Assembly: GCA_964368645.1 (NCBI GenBank)
Contig: CAYJBY010000013.1
Coordinates: 1-64,000, forward strand
Direction: 5' to 3'
DNA from: JAEDHM01 sp964368645
Lineage (GTDB): Bacteria; Bacillota; Clostridia; Christensenellales; CAG-1252
Length of the DNA stretch: 64,000 bases
The notes beneath the pieces are model-generated. The model had not been told where the DNA came from. It did not search any database and saw nothing but the letters and a program-made list of their open reading frames with translations. The position numbers and the translations under genes were made by a program. Below are positions 1-8,013 of this stretch, one piece after another (the stretch's first letter is position 1; each line of letters begins with the position of its first letter).

Positions 1-118
1 TTCTGAAGCGAACAAACTCTTTGTTTTACGCCTAGTTTTTCACTCAAATCTTTTTCTTTATACTTCTGAAGCGAACAAACTCTTTGTTTTACGCCTAGTT
101 TTTCACTCAAATCTTTTT
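1..118. repeat. 63-bp direct tandem duplication inside the integrase frame
   Basis: Bases 1-55 and 64-118 are near-identical copies with a period of exactly 63 bases (21 codons), so the duplication keeps the integrase reading frame open. Both copies encode the stretch beginning SEANKLF. It could be a genuine in-frame duplication, or an assembly artefact if the scaffold begins here. Confidence 0.85.
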
Positions 119-676
119 TGGTATTCATATTTCCTTTTTTTATTCTGTATAGGAGTACGGAAAAACGAAGCTGCGGCTCTACAGTGGACAGATATTGACT
201 TACAAAACAAAACGGTAAATATTTACAAAACGGCAACTCGAAAAGGCATTCCGGACAATATGAAAGCCGTTGGCAAATATTACGATATTACTACAGCAAA
301 GACAGCCTTGACCATACGAAAAAGCTTTATCCCAGATAATATGACAGCCGTACTAATAGAATGGAAAAAGCAATGTCAAGAAGACGCAGAATTCGAAGAG
401 TCAGATTTTATATGGTGGAGAAAACGTCCGATACCGGAAACAACAGCGGCAAGGGAGTTTAACAGACTAATCGAGTTAGCCGAGCTACCAAAAATAACAA
501 TACACGGACTAAGGCACAGCCACGACAGCTATCTTAACAGTATCGGAATAGGTGAATACGAAATAGCCGCCATTTCAGGTAGAACCCCGGAGCAAACCAA
601 GAACTATATTCACGCATACACGGAATCGCTAAAATCAACCGTCAACAAGATAGGAAAAACAATAAAGAAAAAATAG
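2..676 (+). CDS. Tyrosine recombinase/integrase, C-terminal part
   Basis: The frame is open from the window edge to a TAG at 674-676, so the N-terminus lies outside or is missing. It is the catalytic domain of a phage-type tyrosine recombinase, which integrates or excises DNA through a covalent 3'-phosphotyrosine. Visible motifs are the first catalytic Arg in GVRKNEAAALQWTDID (from 152), the His and Arg of HGLRH (about 505-520) and the probable nucleophile Tyr in NYIHAY (about 602-619). The usual LGH motif reads SGR, so the late active-site His appears replaced by Arg. An ATG at 260 would omit the first catalytic Arg, so it is not the real start. The gene points at the 3' end of the tRNA-Ser gene, the classic arrangement of an integrated element whose body lies to the left. 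Activity is uncertain because of the 21-codon duplication and the SGR change. Confidence 0.85.
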   Translation, partial: SEANKLFVLRLVFHSNLFLYTSEANKLFVLRLVFHSNLFWYSYFLFLFCIGVRKNEAAALQWTDIDLQNKTVNIYKTATRKGIPDNMKAVGKYYDITTAKTALTIRKSFIPDNMTAVLIEWKKQCQEDAEFEESDFIWWRKRPIPETTAAREFNRLIELAELPKITIHGLRHSHDSYLNSIGIGEYEIAAISGRTPEQTKNYIHAYTESLKSTVNKIGKTIKKK

Positions 677-748
677 CATTTGTGACAAATTTGTGACAAA
701 AATATTTAGAGCCAACAAAAACCACAATATATAGTGGGTAAAATAAAA

Positions 749-781
749 GATAACTACCATATTAAGTAGTTATCTTTTTTT
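749..781 (+). terminator. Rho-independent terminator between integrase and tRNA
   Basis: A perfect 9-bp stem (GATAACTAC / GTAGTTATC) with an 8-base loop is followed by seven Ts. The left flank is A-rich, so it could also stop transcription of the tRNA gene arriving from the other side. Confidence 0.75.
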
Positions 782-873
782 GGCGGAGAAGGAGAGATTC
801 GAACTCTCGAAACCTTTCAAGGGTTTACACGATTTCCAGTCGTGCGCCATAGACCAAACTAGGCGACTTCTCC
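781..873 (-). tRNA. tRNA-Ser (anticodon GGA)
   Basis: Read on the minus strand, the 7-bp acceptor stem GGAGAAG/CTTCTCC, discriminator G and an encoded CCA (781-783) frame a class II tRNA. The anticodon loop is CTGGAAA between CACGA and TCGTG, giving anticodon GGA (reads UCC/UCU serine codons). A long variable arm (AAACC...GGTTT) and the TTCGAAT T-loop are present. The 3' end faces the integrase, so the tRNA 3' half is the likely attachment site. Confidence 0.95.
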
Positions 874-959
874 ATAGGTCAATGTTTCGAAATTACAATA
901 TTTCAATTAATGCTACATTATAATATCACAGCAAAGTATAGATTTGCAAGCGTTTTTTC

Positions 960-1470
960 GGGTTTTTGCGCGGACTGTAAGAGAAAATTAAAATGATGCG
1001 CCGTTAGGTTTTTANNNNNNNNNNNNNNNNNNNNNNNNNNNNNNNNNNNNNNNNNNNNNNNNNNNNNNNNNNNNNNNNNNNNNNNNNNNNNNNNNNNNNN
1101 NNNNNNNNNNNNNNATAGGGTGTGGTTTTAGCGCAATCAAGGGGAAGTTTTGGAATAGGTGTCGTTGCAATGTTTTTCGCGTAGCCAAAAGGAAAAAGCG
1201 GTGAAGTTGTAATGTGGTGGGTTTTTGCGCGGACTGTAAGAGAAAATTAAAATGATGCGCCGTTAGGTTTTTATGTGGGTTTCGCGAAAGCGAAGCGAGA
1301 AAGCGGTGAGGTAGTAATAGGGTGTGGTTTTAGCGCAATCAAGGGGAAGTTTTGGAATAGGTGTCGTTGCATTGTTTTTCGCGTAGTCAAAAGGAAAAAG
1401 CGGTGAAGTGATAATGTGTTCGGGTTGCACTTTGTCAAAGCTAAATATCTTGGAATAGGTGTTATTGTAG
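960..1470. repeat. 202-bp tandem repeat interrupted by an assembly gap
   Basis: Bases 1115-1218 recur at 1317-1420 (period 202), and 960-1014 recur at 1219-1273. Units include the phrases 'aagcggtgaagt' and 'ggaataggtgtcgttg', which recur in degenerate form up to about 1500. Aligning the copies predicts that the N-gap replaces only about 43 bases. I see no convincing gene between 874 and 1914. Confidence 0.85.
1015..1114. other. Assembly gap of 100 N
   Basis: Exactly 100 Ns, the usual scaffolding placeholder, lying inside the 202-bp repeat that probably broke the assembly. Confidence 0.99.
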
Positions 1471-1794
1471 GTCTTTGTATAGTCAAACGGCAGAACGCGA
1501 TGGGGAAAGTAATGTTTGTAGGAAAAGCGAAAGTAAAGTGAGAAGGCTCGGCGGTATAACAAAAAACTCGCATTACAGCGTATTGCAAAACAGGGCTAAA
1601 AAGAGGTACAATATAACTACTTGGCATATTGTCGAGCAATCCGACAATAATAATTGCAAAAGTGGACGCTACGAACGCAAGCCGCGGCAGTGAATACTGA
1701 TAAAAAGTTATAAACAAATTCAAAGTTCTATATCCCAAAGCTGAAACCCACCAAAAATGGATATAAAGATTAACAGATATGCAAGTTTATAGCC

Positions 1795-1910
1795 CTGAAA
1801 ATATAAGGTTATAGATATTTGTGAGGCATAAGGATATAGAGTTTGCGCAGTATAAGGATATAATGATTTGTAAGATATAAGGCTACAGCGGTTTACGAAA
1901 TATAAGGAGA
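1795..1910 (+). repeat. Degenerate ~25-bp repeats leading into a ribosome binding site
   Basis: About five units start with (t/c)ataagg at intervals of 24-25 bases. The last unit, tataaggagaagat, supplies the Shine-Dalgarno sequence of the following gene. The remainder of each unit has drifted strongly. Confidence 0.7.
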
Positions 1911-1914
1911 AGAT

Positions 1915-2799
1915 ATGAACAAATCCAAGGTTTATTTTACCACAGCAATAACGCCCGAAAAGGTTATAGAGATGTACAAAATATTGGGTATCGAGCTACA
2001 AGGCAAAGTTGCGGTGAAGGTACACTCCGGCGAAAAGGGCAACCAAAACTATCTGCGACCTGAGTTCCTGAAGCCGATGATAGAATACGTTAAGGGCACC
2101 GTCGTTGAGTGCAACACCGCCTACGAGGGTGCGCGAAACTCCACGGCGAAGCACCTTGCCTTGATAAAGGAACACGGTTGGACGCGCTACTTTGACGTGG
2201 ACCTAATGGACGCCGAAAAGCCCGACCTTGTGCTACCCGTCCGCGGCGGCAAAATCCTCAAGGAAAACCGCGTTGGCAAGCACCTAGCCGATTATGATTC
2301 TATGTTGGTGCTTTCTCACTTCAAGGGGCACCCCGCAGGGGGCTACGGCGGTGCGCTCAAACAGCTTTCCATCGGTTGCGCTTCCAGTGAGGGCAAAGCC
2401 CTAATCCACTCGGCAGGCTACACGGACGACCAAACCATCGTATGGTCGCATATGGCAGCCAAGGACGCTTTTTGCGAGGCTATGGCAGACGCCGCCAAAA
2501 CCGTCGCAGAGCTTTTTGACGGGCGGATTGCATACGTTAATATGATGTGTAATCTCTCCGTAGATTGCGACTGTTGCGAGGTTGCCGAGGATCCGTGTAT
2601 GGCTGATATCGGAATTTTATCCTCACTTGATCCCGTGGCATTGGACAAGGCGTGTATGGACTTGATATATTCTTCCTCCGACAAGGGCAGGGACCATTTT
2701 ATCCAAAGAGTGGAAAGTCTTCACGGCAGTCATACCATCGATGCGGCGGCGGAACTTGGATACGGAACCGAGGATTACGAGCTTATCGACGTGGACTGA
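1915..2799 (+). CDS. DUF362 domain protein
   Basis: The 294-residue protein matches the DUF362 family, a group often linked to iron-sulfur proteins and of unknown biochemical role. Family-like segments are VAVKVHSGEKGN near residue 35, SHFKGHPAGGYGGALKQLS near 140 and a cysteine cluster (CNLSVDCDCCEVAEDPC) near 212-229 that could bind a metal or Fe-S cluster. There is no separate ferredoxin domain with CxxCxxCxxxC repeats, unlike longer DUF362 proteins. The ATG at 1915 follows AAGGAGA at a good distance. It stands alone downstream of a repeat array; glutamine synthetase follows after about 240 bases with its own promoter. The family call is firm; the function is unknown. Confidence 0.85.
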   Translation: MNKSKVYFTTAITPEKVIEMYKILGIELQGKVAVKVHSGEKGNQNYLRPEFLKPMIEYVKGTVVECNTAYEGARNSTAKHLALIKEHGWTRYFDVDLMDAEKPDLVLPVRGGKILKENRVGKHLADYDSMLVLSHFKGHPAGGYGGALKQLSIGCASSEGKALIHSAGYTDDQTIVWSHMAAKDAFCEAMADAAKTVAELFDGRIAYVNMMCNLSVDCDCCEVAEDPCMADIGILSSLDPVALDKACMDLIYSSSDKGRDHFIQRVESLHGSHTIDAAAELGYGTEDYELIDVD

Positions 2800-2984
2800 A
2801 CCGTTGCCGCCAAAACCTATCGTCGAACGCCCACCGACACGCTAACGAAAGCTACCGACAACAGCCCACAGGCGCGATCACGTAACGCAACGGCAAAACG
2901 CCGTCCGAGGGCGCGTCCTTATCGGCGCAATCCCCGTTAAAAAGGTGATTTTTGACGGTCAAACCGAGAATTATCCGTAATTAC

Positions 2985-3014
2985 TTGTTAATTAGACCGC
3001 CGATGTAGTAAAAT
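2985..3014 (+). promoter_or_regulatory. Putative promoter of glutamine synthetase
   Basis: TTGTTA and TAAAAT are separated by 18 bases, and the -10 ends 28 bases before the ATG at 3043. Confidence 0.5.
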
Positions 3015-3042
3015 ATACAAATTAATCATAAGGAGCGTCGAT

Positions 3043-5130
3043 ATGAACGTACCTGCAATATTCGGAACTAACGTGTTTAACGATAACGAGATGAAGAACA
3101 GGCTCAATCCGGACACCTATGCCGAGTTGAAAAAGTGCATCGCCGAGGACAGAAGCTTGTCCGTGGAAATCGCCGACGAAATAGCCGCCGCAATGAAGTG
3201 TTGGGCTGTGGAGCGCGGAGTTACCCATTATACGCACTGGTTCCAGCCGATGACGGGCGTTACCGCCGAAAAACACGATTCCTTCATAACTCCCACCGCC
3301 GAGGGCGGCGTTATTATGGAGTTTGCCGGTAAGGAATTGATTAAAGGCGAATCGGACGCGTCCAGTCTGCCCTCCGGCGGCTTGCGTGCCACCTTCGAGG
3401 CAAGAGGCTATACCGCTTGGGATCCCACATCTTACGCTTTTATCAAGGATAATATCCTATGTATTCCCACCGCGTTCTGTTCCTATAACGGTTGGGCATT
3501 GGACAAAAAAACGCCCTTACTCCGTTCTATGGAGGCGATTAACAAGCAGGCTATCAGGATTCTCCGCCTTTTCGGCAAGAACGACGTTACGAGAGTTATC
3601 CCCACCGTCGGCGCGGAGCAGGAATATTTTTTGGTCGATAAGGAAACCGCCGTCCGCCGCCGCGACCTGACCTATACGGGCAGAACGCTTTTCGGCGCAA
3701 GACCGCCCAAAGGACAGGAGCTGGAGGACCATTATTTCGGTGCGCTCAAGCCCCGTGTGGCGGCTTTTATGGACGAGGTTGACGAGGAGCTGTGGAAGCT
3801 GGGCGTTTTTGCCAAAACCAAGCACAACGAGGTTGCCCCCGGACAGCACGAGCTTGCGCCCGTGTACTGCAAGGTGGATTTGGCTACCGACCAGAATCAG
3901 CTCACTATGGAGATTATGAAGAGGGTAGCTTCCAAGTACGGAATGACCTGCCTTTTGCACGAAAAGCCCTTCAAGGGAGTCAACGGCAGCGGCAAGCACA
4001 ACAACTGGAGCTTGAGCACGGACACAGGCAGTAACCTTTTCGAGCCGGGCAAAAGCCCTTACGACAACGCGCAGTTCCTGCTGTTTTTGGTGGCGGTAAT
4101 CAAGGCGGTTGACGAGAATCAGGATTTGCTGCGCATATCGGTTGCCAGCGCGTCCAACGATCACCGTTTGGGCGGCAACGAGGCACCTCCTTCGGTGGTT
4201 TCGATGTTTTTAGGCGACGAGCTTACAGGCATACTTTCCGCAATAGCGGATAACCGTACCTACAGCGAAAGAGCGAAGTGCAACGTCAAGGTTGGCGTGC
4301 ACGTTTTGCCGAAACTGCCGCAGGACAGCACCGACCGCAACCGTACCTCTCCCTTTGCCTTTACAGGCAACAAGTTCGAGTTCAGAATGGTAGGCTCCTG
4401 TGCGTCTATCGCTTGTCCGAATATGATGCTCAATACCATAGTCGCCGACGCGCTGATGAGCTTTGCGGACGAGCTGGAAAAGGCTTCCGACTTCAAGGCC
4501 GCGCTTAACGAGTTAATCGGCAGAACATACAGAGAGCATCAGCGTATCGTCTTTAACGGCAACAACTATTCCAAGGAGTGGCGCGACGAGGCGAAGCTCC
4601 GCGGCTTGCTGTCCTTAGGCACAACGGCGGACGCACTGCCGCTTTACACGGACGAAAAGAATGTAGAGCTGTTTGCCAGACACGGAGTGCTTTGCGAGGA
4701 GGAAATCAAGAGCCGCCGCGATATTCTGTTGGAGAATTATTGCAAATCCATCAATATCGAGGCTTTGACTATGATAGATATGACTCGTCAGGAGATTTTG
4801 CCTGCGGTATCGGCGTATGCCGGACGGCTTGCGGACAACGCGCTTGCGCTTACGCAGCTTGGCAACACCGTCAACGGAATGACCGCTCAAATCCGCAAGC
4901 TTACCGAGCTGTACGAAACTGCTTCCGACAAGCTTGTTACCTTGGAGCGCACCGTTACGAAAATCAAAGATTCGACACCCGACAAAATCAAAGCCGCCAA
5001 TACATACCGCGACAAGCTTTTGCCTGCTATGGAGAATTTACGCGCGGCTGTGGACGAGTTGGAGCTTAACACCGCCGAACGCGACTGGCCGTTCCCCAAT
5101 TACGGCGACCTGCTGTTCAGCGTCAAATAG
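3043..5130 (+). CDS. glnN: Glutamine synthetase type III
   Basis: This enzyme makes glutamine from glutamate, ammonia and ATP in the cytoplasm. The 695-residue length and the N-terminus with GVTHYTHWFQPMTG and EKHDSF are diagnostic of the GSIII class, which is much longer than GSI. The catalytic core carries GAEQEYFLVD near residue 190, KTKHNEVAPGQHELAP near 260, GVNGSGKHNNWSLSTDTG near 315 and NRTSPFAFTGNKFEFRMVGS near 430. A helical C-terminal region (about 560-690) is the GSIII-specific tail. The ATG follows AAGGAGCG. It is transcribed alone. The two PII-like genes at 13297-13970 are nitrogen-sensor relatives, but their neighbour is DUF1538, not this gene. Confidence 0.97.
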   Translation: MNVPAIFGTNVFNDNEMKNRLNPDTYAELKKCIAEDRSLSVEIADEIAAAMKCWAVERGVTHYTHWFQPMTGVTAEKHDSFITPTAEGGVIMEFAGKELIKGESDASSLPSGGLRATFEARGYTAWDPTSYAFIKDNILCIPTAFCSYNGWALDKKTPLLRSMEAINKQAIRILRLFGKNDVTRVIPTVGAEQEYFLVDKETAVRRRDLTYTGRTLFGARPPKGQELEDHYFGALKPRVAAFMDEVDEELWKLGVFAKTKHNEVAPGQHELAPVYCKVDLATDQNQLTMEIMKRVASKYGMTCLLHEKPFKGVNGSGKHNNWSLSTDTGSNLFEPGKSPYDNAQFLLFLVAVIKAVDENQDLLRISVASASNDHRLGGNEAPPSVVSMFLGDELTGILSAIADNRTYSERAKCNVKVGVHVLPKLPQDSTDRNRTSPFAFTGNKFEFRMVGSCASIACPNMMLNTIVADALMSFADELEKASDFKAALNELIGRTYREHQRIVFNGNNYSKEWRDEAKLRGLLSLGTTADALPLYTDEKNVELFARHGVLCEEEIKSRRDILLENYCKSINIEALTMIDMTRQEILPAVSAYAGRLADNALALTQLGNTVNGMTAQIRKLTELYETASDKLVTLERTVTKIKDSTPDKIKAANTYRDKLLPAMENLRAAVDELELNTAERDWPFPNYGDLLFSVK

Positions 5131-5244
5131 CCTTAACGGCATAAGGATTAGGCGTATTAACGCTTTTGACGGAGTGCTTGGGTTGGTATTATAATTAATC
5201 CGCTCCGCTTTCGGGTGGGGCGACTTGCGGAAAACGCTAAACCG

Positions 5245-5273
5245 TTGACACATTGAGCAAGCTATGTTAAACT
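5245..5273 (+). promoter_or_regulatory. Putative promoter of the DUF218 gene
   Basis: TTGACA, 17 bases, TAAACT. Transcription would start near 5280, which rules out the in-frame ATG at 5264 and supports a start at 5294 or 5324. Confidence 0.55.
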
Positions 5274-5323
5274 CTAACGGAAAAGCCGATAATATGCAGA
5301 GAAATCAATACGGGGTAAGCGAA

Positions 5324-5761
5324 ATGATGGTACTTATTGTTTTAGGACATAGACTTAACGACGACGGAACGATGACCGAGGTGCTTAAGCACCGTTTGGA
5401 TACCGCGCTCAAGGTTGCAAAAGCCAAGCTCACCGCAGATAACGGCAGAGTGCTTTTGACAGGCGGCGCACCCAACAAGGCGGCAGGCAAAACCGAGGCG
5501 GAGGTTATGAAGGCTTATATGCTGGAGCAGGGCTTCCCCGAGGAAATGCTGCTTACGGAGAGTCTTTCCAACACCACTAAGGAAAACGCCAAGTTCTGCG
5601 CTCCCATTGTGGCGGAGCTGAAAGCGGACAGCGTAATGCTTTGTTCCTCTCAATACCACTTGGAAAGATGGTACCTCAACCCTCTGCGCCTTTTCAGACG
5701 TTATCTGGGCAAGACGGTGGAGCTGATACCGTTGATGGCGGTAGAGGTGGAACAGGCTTAA
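5324..5761 (+). CDS. DUF218 (YdcF-like) protein
   Basis: About 145 residues beginning MMVLIVLGHRLNDDG. The early VLGHRL segment, the central LTGGAPN and the TKENAKF and CSSQYHLER segments are typical of the DUF218/YdcF/SanA superfamily. Some members bind S-adenosylmethionine or act in envelope metabolism, but most are uncharacterised. There is no N-terminal membrane helix, so it is probably cytoplasmic. I chose the ATG at 5324 because it puts the conserved beta strand at the N-terminus and lies downstream of the predicted transcription start; 5294 is an alternative. A terminator follows. The function is not predictable from sequence. Confidence 0.75.
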   Translation: MMVLIVLGHRLNDDGTMTEVLKHRLDTALKVAKAKLTADNGRVLLTGGAPNKAAGKTEAEVMKAYMLEQGFPEEMLLTESLSNTTKENAKFCAPIVAELKADSVMLCSSQYHLERWYLNPLRLFRRYLGKTVELIPLMAVEVEQA

Positions 5762-5849
5762 ACCGCGTCATAGGGTAATCGCGGCGAACGGCTGATTGTG
5801 AGCTGTCGTTTGAGAGTGTATCGAGAGTAATTACATAAGGATTAATAAT

Positions 5850-5896
5850 AACCGCTTTTTGAGAGGGCTTAGGCTTTTTCGGGGAGCGGTTTTTTT
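5850..5896 (+). terminator. Terminator after the DUF218 gene
   Basis: AACCGCT at 5850-5856 pairs with AGCGGTT at 5885-5891, followed by a run of Ts. The loop is long (28 bases). Confidence 0.55.
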
Positions 5897-6036
5897 ACGA
5901 ACTGAAACACGATTATTTACGAACGAAAACAAGTTTTTTACGAACTGAAACACGATTATTTACGAACTGAAACACGGTTGTTTACAGACTGAAACACGGT
6001 TTTTTTACGGACTGGAACACGGTTGTTTTGTAACGA
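5895..6036. repeat. Degenerate ~22-bp tandem repeat array
   Basis: Five to six units share the core gaactgaaacacg preceded by tttac. A second short motif, gttcgttccgaaaaa, recurs between about 6050 and 6140. Nothing else is visible in the 520-base gap apart from the terminator at its left and a promoter at its right. Confidence 0.75.
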
Positions 6037-6243
6037 ACAATTAGGTAGTAAGCTCGTTCCGAAAAACAATAAAAAAAATTTAGGTTCGCTCGTTCCGAAA
6101 AATAATAGAAAGGGAATGTAAGTTCGTTCGCTCCGAATCCGCCAAAAAAGAGCAAAATTACAGTAAAAGCCATAGGCTTTGGGCGTTATATTGCCGAAAG
6201 CTGTGCAGACGACGCCGATTCCAACCGAAAAAGTATTTTTTGC

Positions 6244-6272
6244 TTGAATAGTGTTAAATATTGTGGTAGAAT
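6244..6272 (+). promoter_or_regulatory. Promoter abutting the start codon at 6281
   Basis: TTGAAT, 17 bases, TAGAAT. The -10 ends eight bases before the ATG and there is no Shine-Dalgarno sequence between, so the mRNA would be leaderless or nearly so. Confidence 0.6.
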
Positions 6273-6280
6273 AAATAATT

Positions 6281-6937
6281 ATGGCGGATAACTCTAAAAC
6301 TAAGTTTCTACTGGGCTTGGCTATTGTCATAGCTCTGAAAATTCTCTATAAGGTGGTTAGGGCAACTATCAAGGCTTTGGCTAACATTATAGTATTTTTC
6401 GGCTTGTATATTCCCTTCTTTTACGGCGTTTACGGCGTATGTATGATACTTTGGGGCGGTTTGAACTTAGACGTAGTATGCTTGGAAACTACGCTCTTTT
6501 ATATCGGCTTTGCGCTTTCCTGCGCTTGCTCGGTGGTAATTACCATTCGCAGCAGAATAGGCGGCGCGTTGTCGGGCGTGTTCTCCTCCTTTAAGGAAGA
6601 GACCTTCCCGTCCTACGAGGAAGAAAGGCGCAAATGGCTGCGCAGTCACGGCGACGATCCCACCGCGCGCAGATACCAGACGGACGAGCAGGCACCCGTC
6701 GCTTACCAGACAGCCTCCGCAGGCAACGGCTATACTCAAAGCTATTCCGCTTACAACACAGGCAACGGCGGCAATTACGGCACGGTGCAGACGGAAGGAC
6801 AGCCCCCTCTTTTGAGAGAGCCTTATTACAGCGAGCAGGAGCCGGACGTGTTGGTGTACGACTATGCCGATTTTGTGGATTATTACAGACTTGACGGCGA
6901 GGGAGTACCCCGTTTCACCGAAAGGAGAGTCAAATAA
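6281..6937 (+). CDS. Unknown three-helix membrane protein, first gene of a five-gene run
   Basis: I do not recognise this 218-residue protein. Three hydrophobic segments lie at about residues 8-25, 33-58 and 66-92. They are followed by a soluble tail rich in Tyr, Gly, Asn and Gln (about 130-185), then an acidic tyrosine-rich stretch (VLVYDYADFVDYYRLDG) near the end. The low-complexity tail resembles a flexible linker. No Shine-Dalgarno sequence precedes the ATG, and the promoter -10 lies directly upstream. The stop codon overlaps the next ATG by one base (TAATG), so the two are translationally coupled. Its conserved linkage to the next genes has not been tested. Confidence 0.7.
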   Translation: MADNSKTKFLLGLAIVIALKILYKVVRATIKALANIIVFFGLYIPFFYGVYGVCMILWGGLNLDVVCLETTLFYIGFALSCACSVVITIRSRIGGALSGVFSSFKEETFPSYEEERRKWLRSHGDDPTARRYQTDEQAPVAYQTASAGNGYTQSYSAYNTGNGGNYGTVQTEGQPPLLREPYYSEQEPDVLVYDYADFVDYYRLDGEGVPRFTERRVK

Positions 6938-8013
6938 TGTACGGCACAGCAGTCGTGAAGGACACCCTTACCCGTCCCGACAGCCGCCGCATTTGGGAAT
7001 TGGATTTTTTACGTGGTTTTTCCATTTTATTAATGATAATGGACCACGTTTTTTATAATATCGGTTGGATGTTCGACAGGGCTTGGCTGGATTCGGGCAA
7101 GCTCGGCGCGGAGAAAGCGGTGGACGCGGCTCAGTTTTACTGGGAGGGCGTGCCTGTTCCCGTCAATTATATGTGGCTTGCCGACTGCGCAATATTCCTG
7201 CTGTTTATCGTCTTTTGCATTTGCGCGTACTTCGCCTACGGCAGGAAAAAGGCGGATTTGCAAAGGTTCTTCACGGTGGCGGCGGTTTCAGGCGTTATAG
7301 TCCTTACGATGTGCTTGGTCAATTCGGAGATGAGCTACGACCTAGCGACCGAGTACGGCTTGAGAGATTGGGTACATAACTTTGTCCTTTGGATTTTTTT
7401 CGCCCTGTGCGGCATAAGCTGTTTCTTCTCCCATAATAACGTCCTACGCACCGCGGAAATCGGCTTGTGCGCAGGTCTTATCTCCCTAGCAACGTATTTG
7501 GGCGAGACCTATCTTGATATGGGCAGTATTACGGTGCGCTACGGCGTACTGCATATGCTGGCTACGGCAGTGGCGATTTTCACGGCGTTACAGCTTGTTT
7601 GCAACCTGCTGATTAAGGACAAGACAGGACGGAAGTTCGTTTTGGCAGGGCTGTGTTTTGCGGTAGGTACGGTAAGCTACGTGCTGTACCGTTACTACTT
7701 TACCGCTGAGGTTATCCCCAATAACGCTATTGCATTTTTGCACGACAATTTCTGCGAAAGAAGCTACCGTTCCAGCGACTATTTCGACTTGCTTCAGCAC
7801 CTACCGATGGTAATGTACGGCTGTGCTATCGCTCCTTTCCTCTATCCCGACAAAAAAACAATGCTTCCGCATTTGGACAGAGGTTGGCACAAACCCGTCT
7901 GCTTTATGGGCAGACATACCTTGATTGTGGTACTTCTTCACCAGTTGGTAATTACGGGCGTTTTGGCTGTTATCAGCTACTTATTTATCACGCCCGGTTA
8001 TACGGGGTTATGA
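6937..8013 (+). CDS. DUF1624 / HGSNAT-like membrane acyltransferase homologue
   Basis: The 358-residue protein starts its core with RIWELDFLRGFSILLMI near residue 14, the hallmark of the heparan-alpha-glucosaminide N-acetyltransferase catalytic domain family (DUF1624), followed by MDHVFYNIG. About eight hydrophobic segments span the rest. Family members move acyl groups across or at the membrane, but bacterial ones are poorly characterised and the substrate here is unknown. It overlaps the upstream gene by one base and the downstream gene by four (ATGA), so it sits inside a tightly coupled operon. No Shine-Dalgarno match beyond a GGAGAG stretch lies in the preceding coding sequence. The family call is good; the reaction is inference. 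Confidence 0.8.
   Translation: MYGTAVVKDTLTRPDSRRIWELDFLRGFSILLMIMDHVFYNIGWMFDRAWLDSGKLGAEKAVDAAQFYWEGVPVPVNYMWLADCAIFLLFIVFCICAYFAYGRKKADLQRFFTVAAVSGVIVLTMCLVNSEMSYDLATEYGLRDWVHNFVLWIFFALCGISCFFSHNNVLRTAEIGLCAGLISLATYLGETYLDMGSITVRYGVLHMLATAVAIFTALQLVCNLLIKDKTGRKFVLAGLCFAVGTVSYVLYRYYFTAEVIPNNAIAFLHDNFCERSYRSSDYFDLLQHLPMVMYGCAIAPFLYPDKKTMLPHLDRGWHKPVCFMGRHTLIVVLLHQLVITGVLAVISYLFITPGYTGL

Noticed and set aside
1263..1738. Overlapping minus- and plus-strand frames inside the 202-bp repeat region
   Set aside because: They arise from the tandem repeat, have no ribosome binding site and no family resemblance.
3517..4164. 215-codon frame antisense to glnN
   Set aside because: It is a shadow of a highly expressed gene and has no initiation signal.
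5264..5323. Longer N-terminus for the DUF218 protein
   Set aside because: The ATG at 5264 lies upstream of the predicted transcription start, and the added residues are not part of the family.
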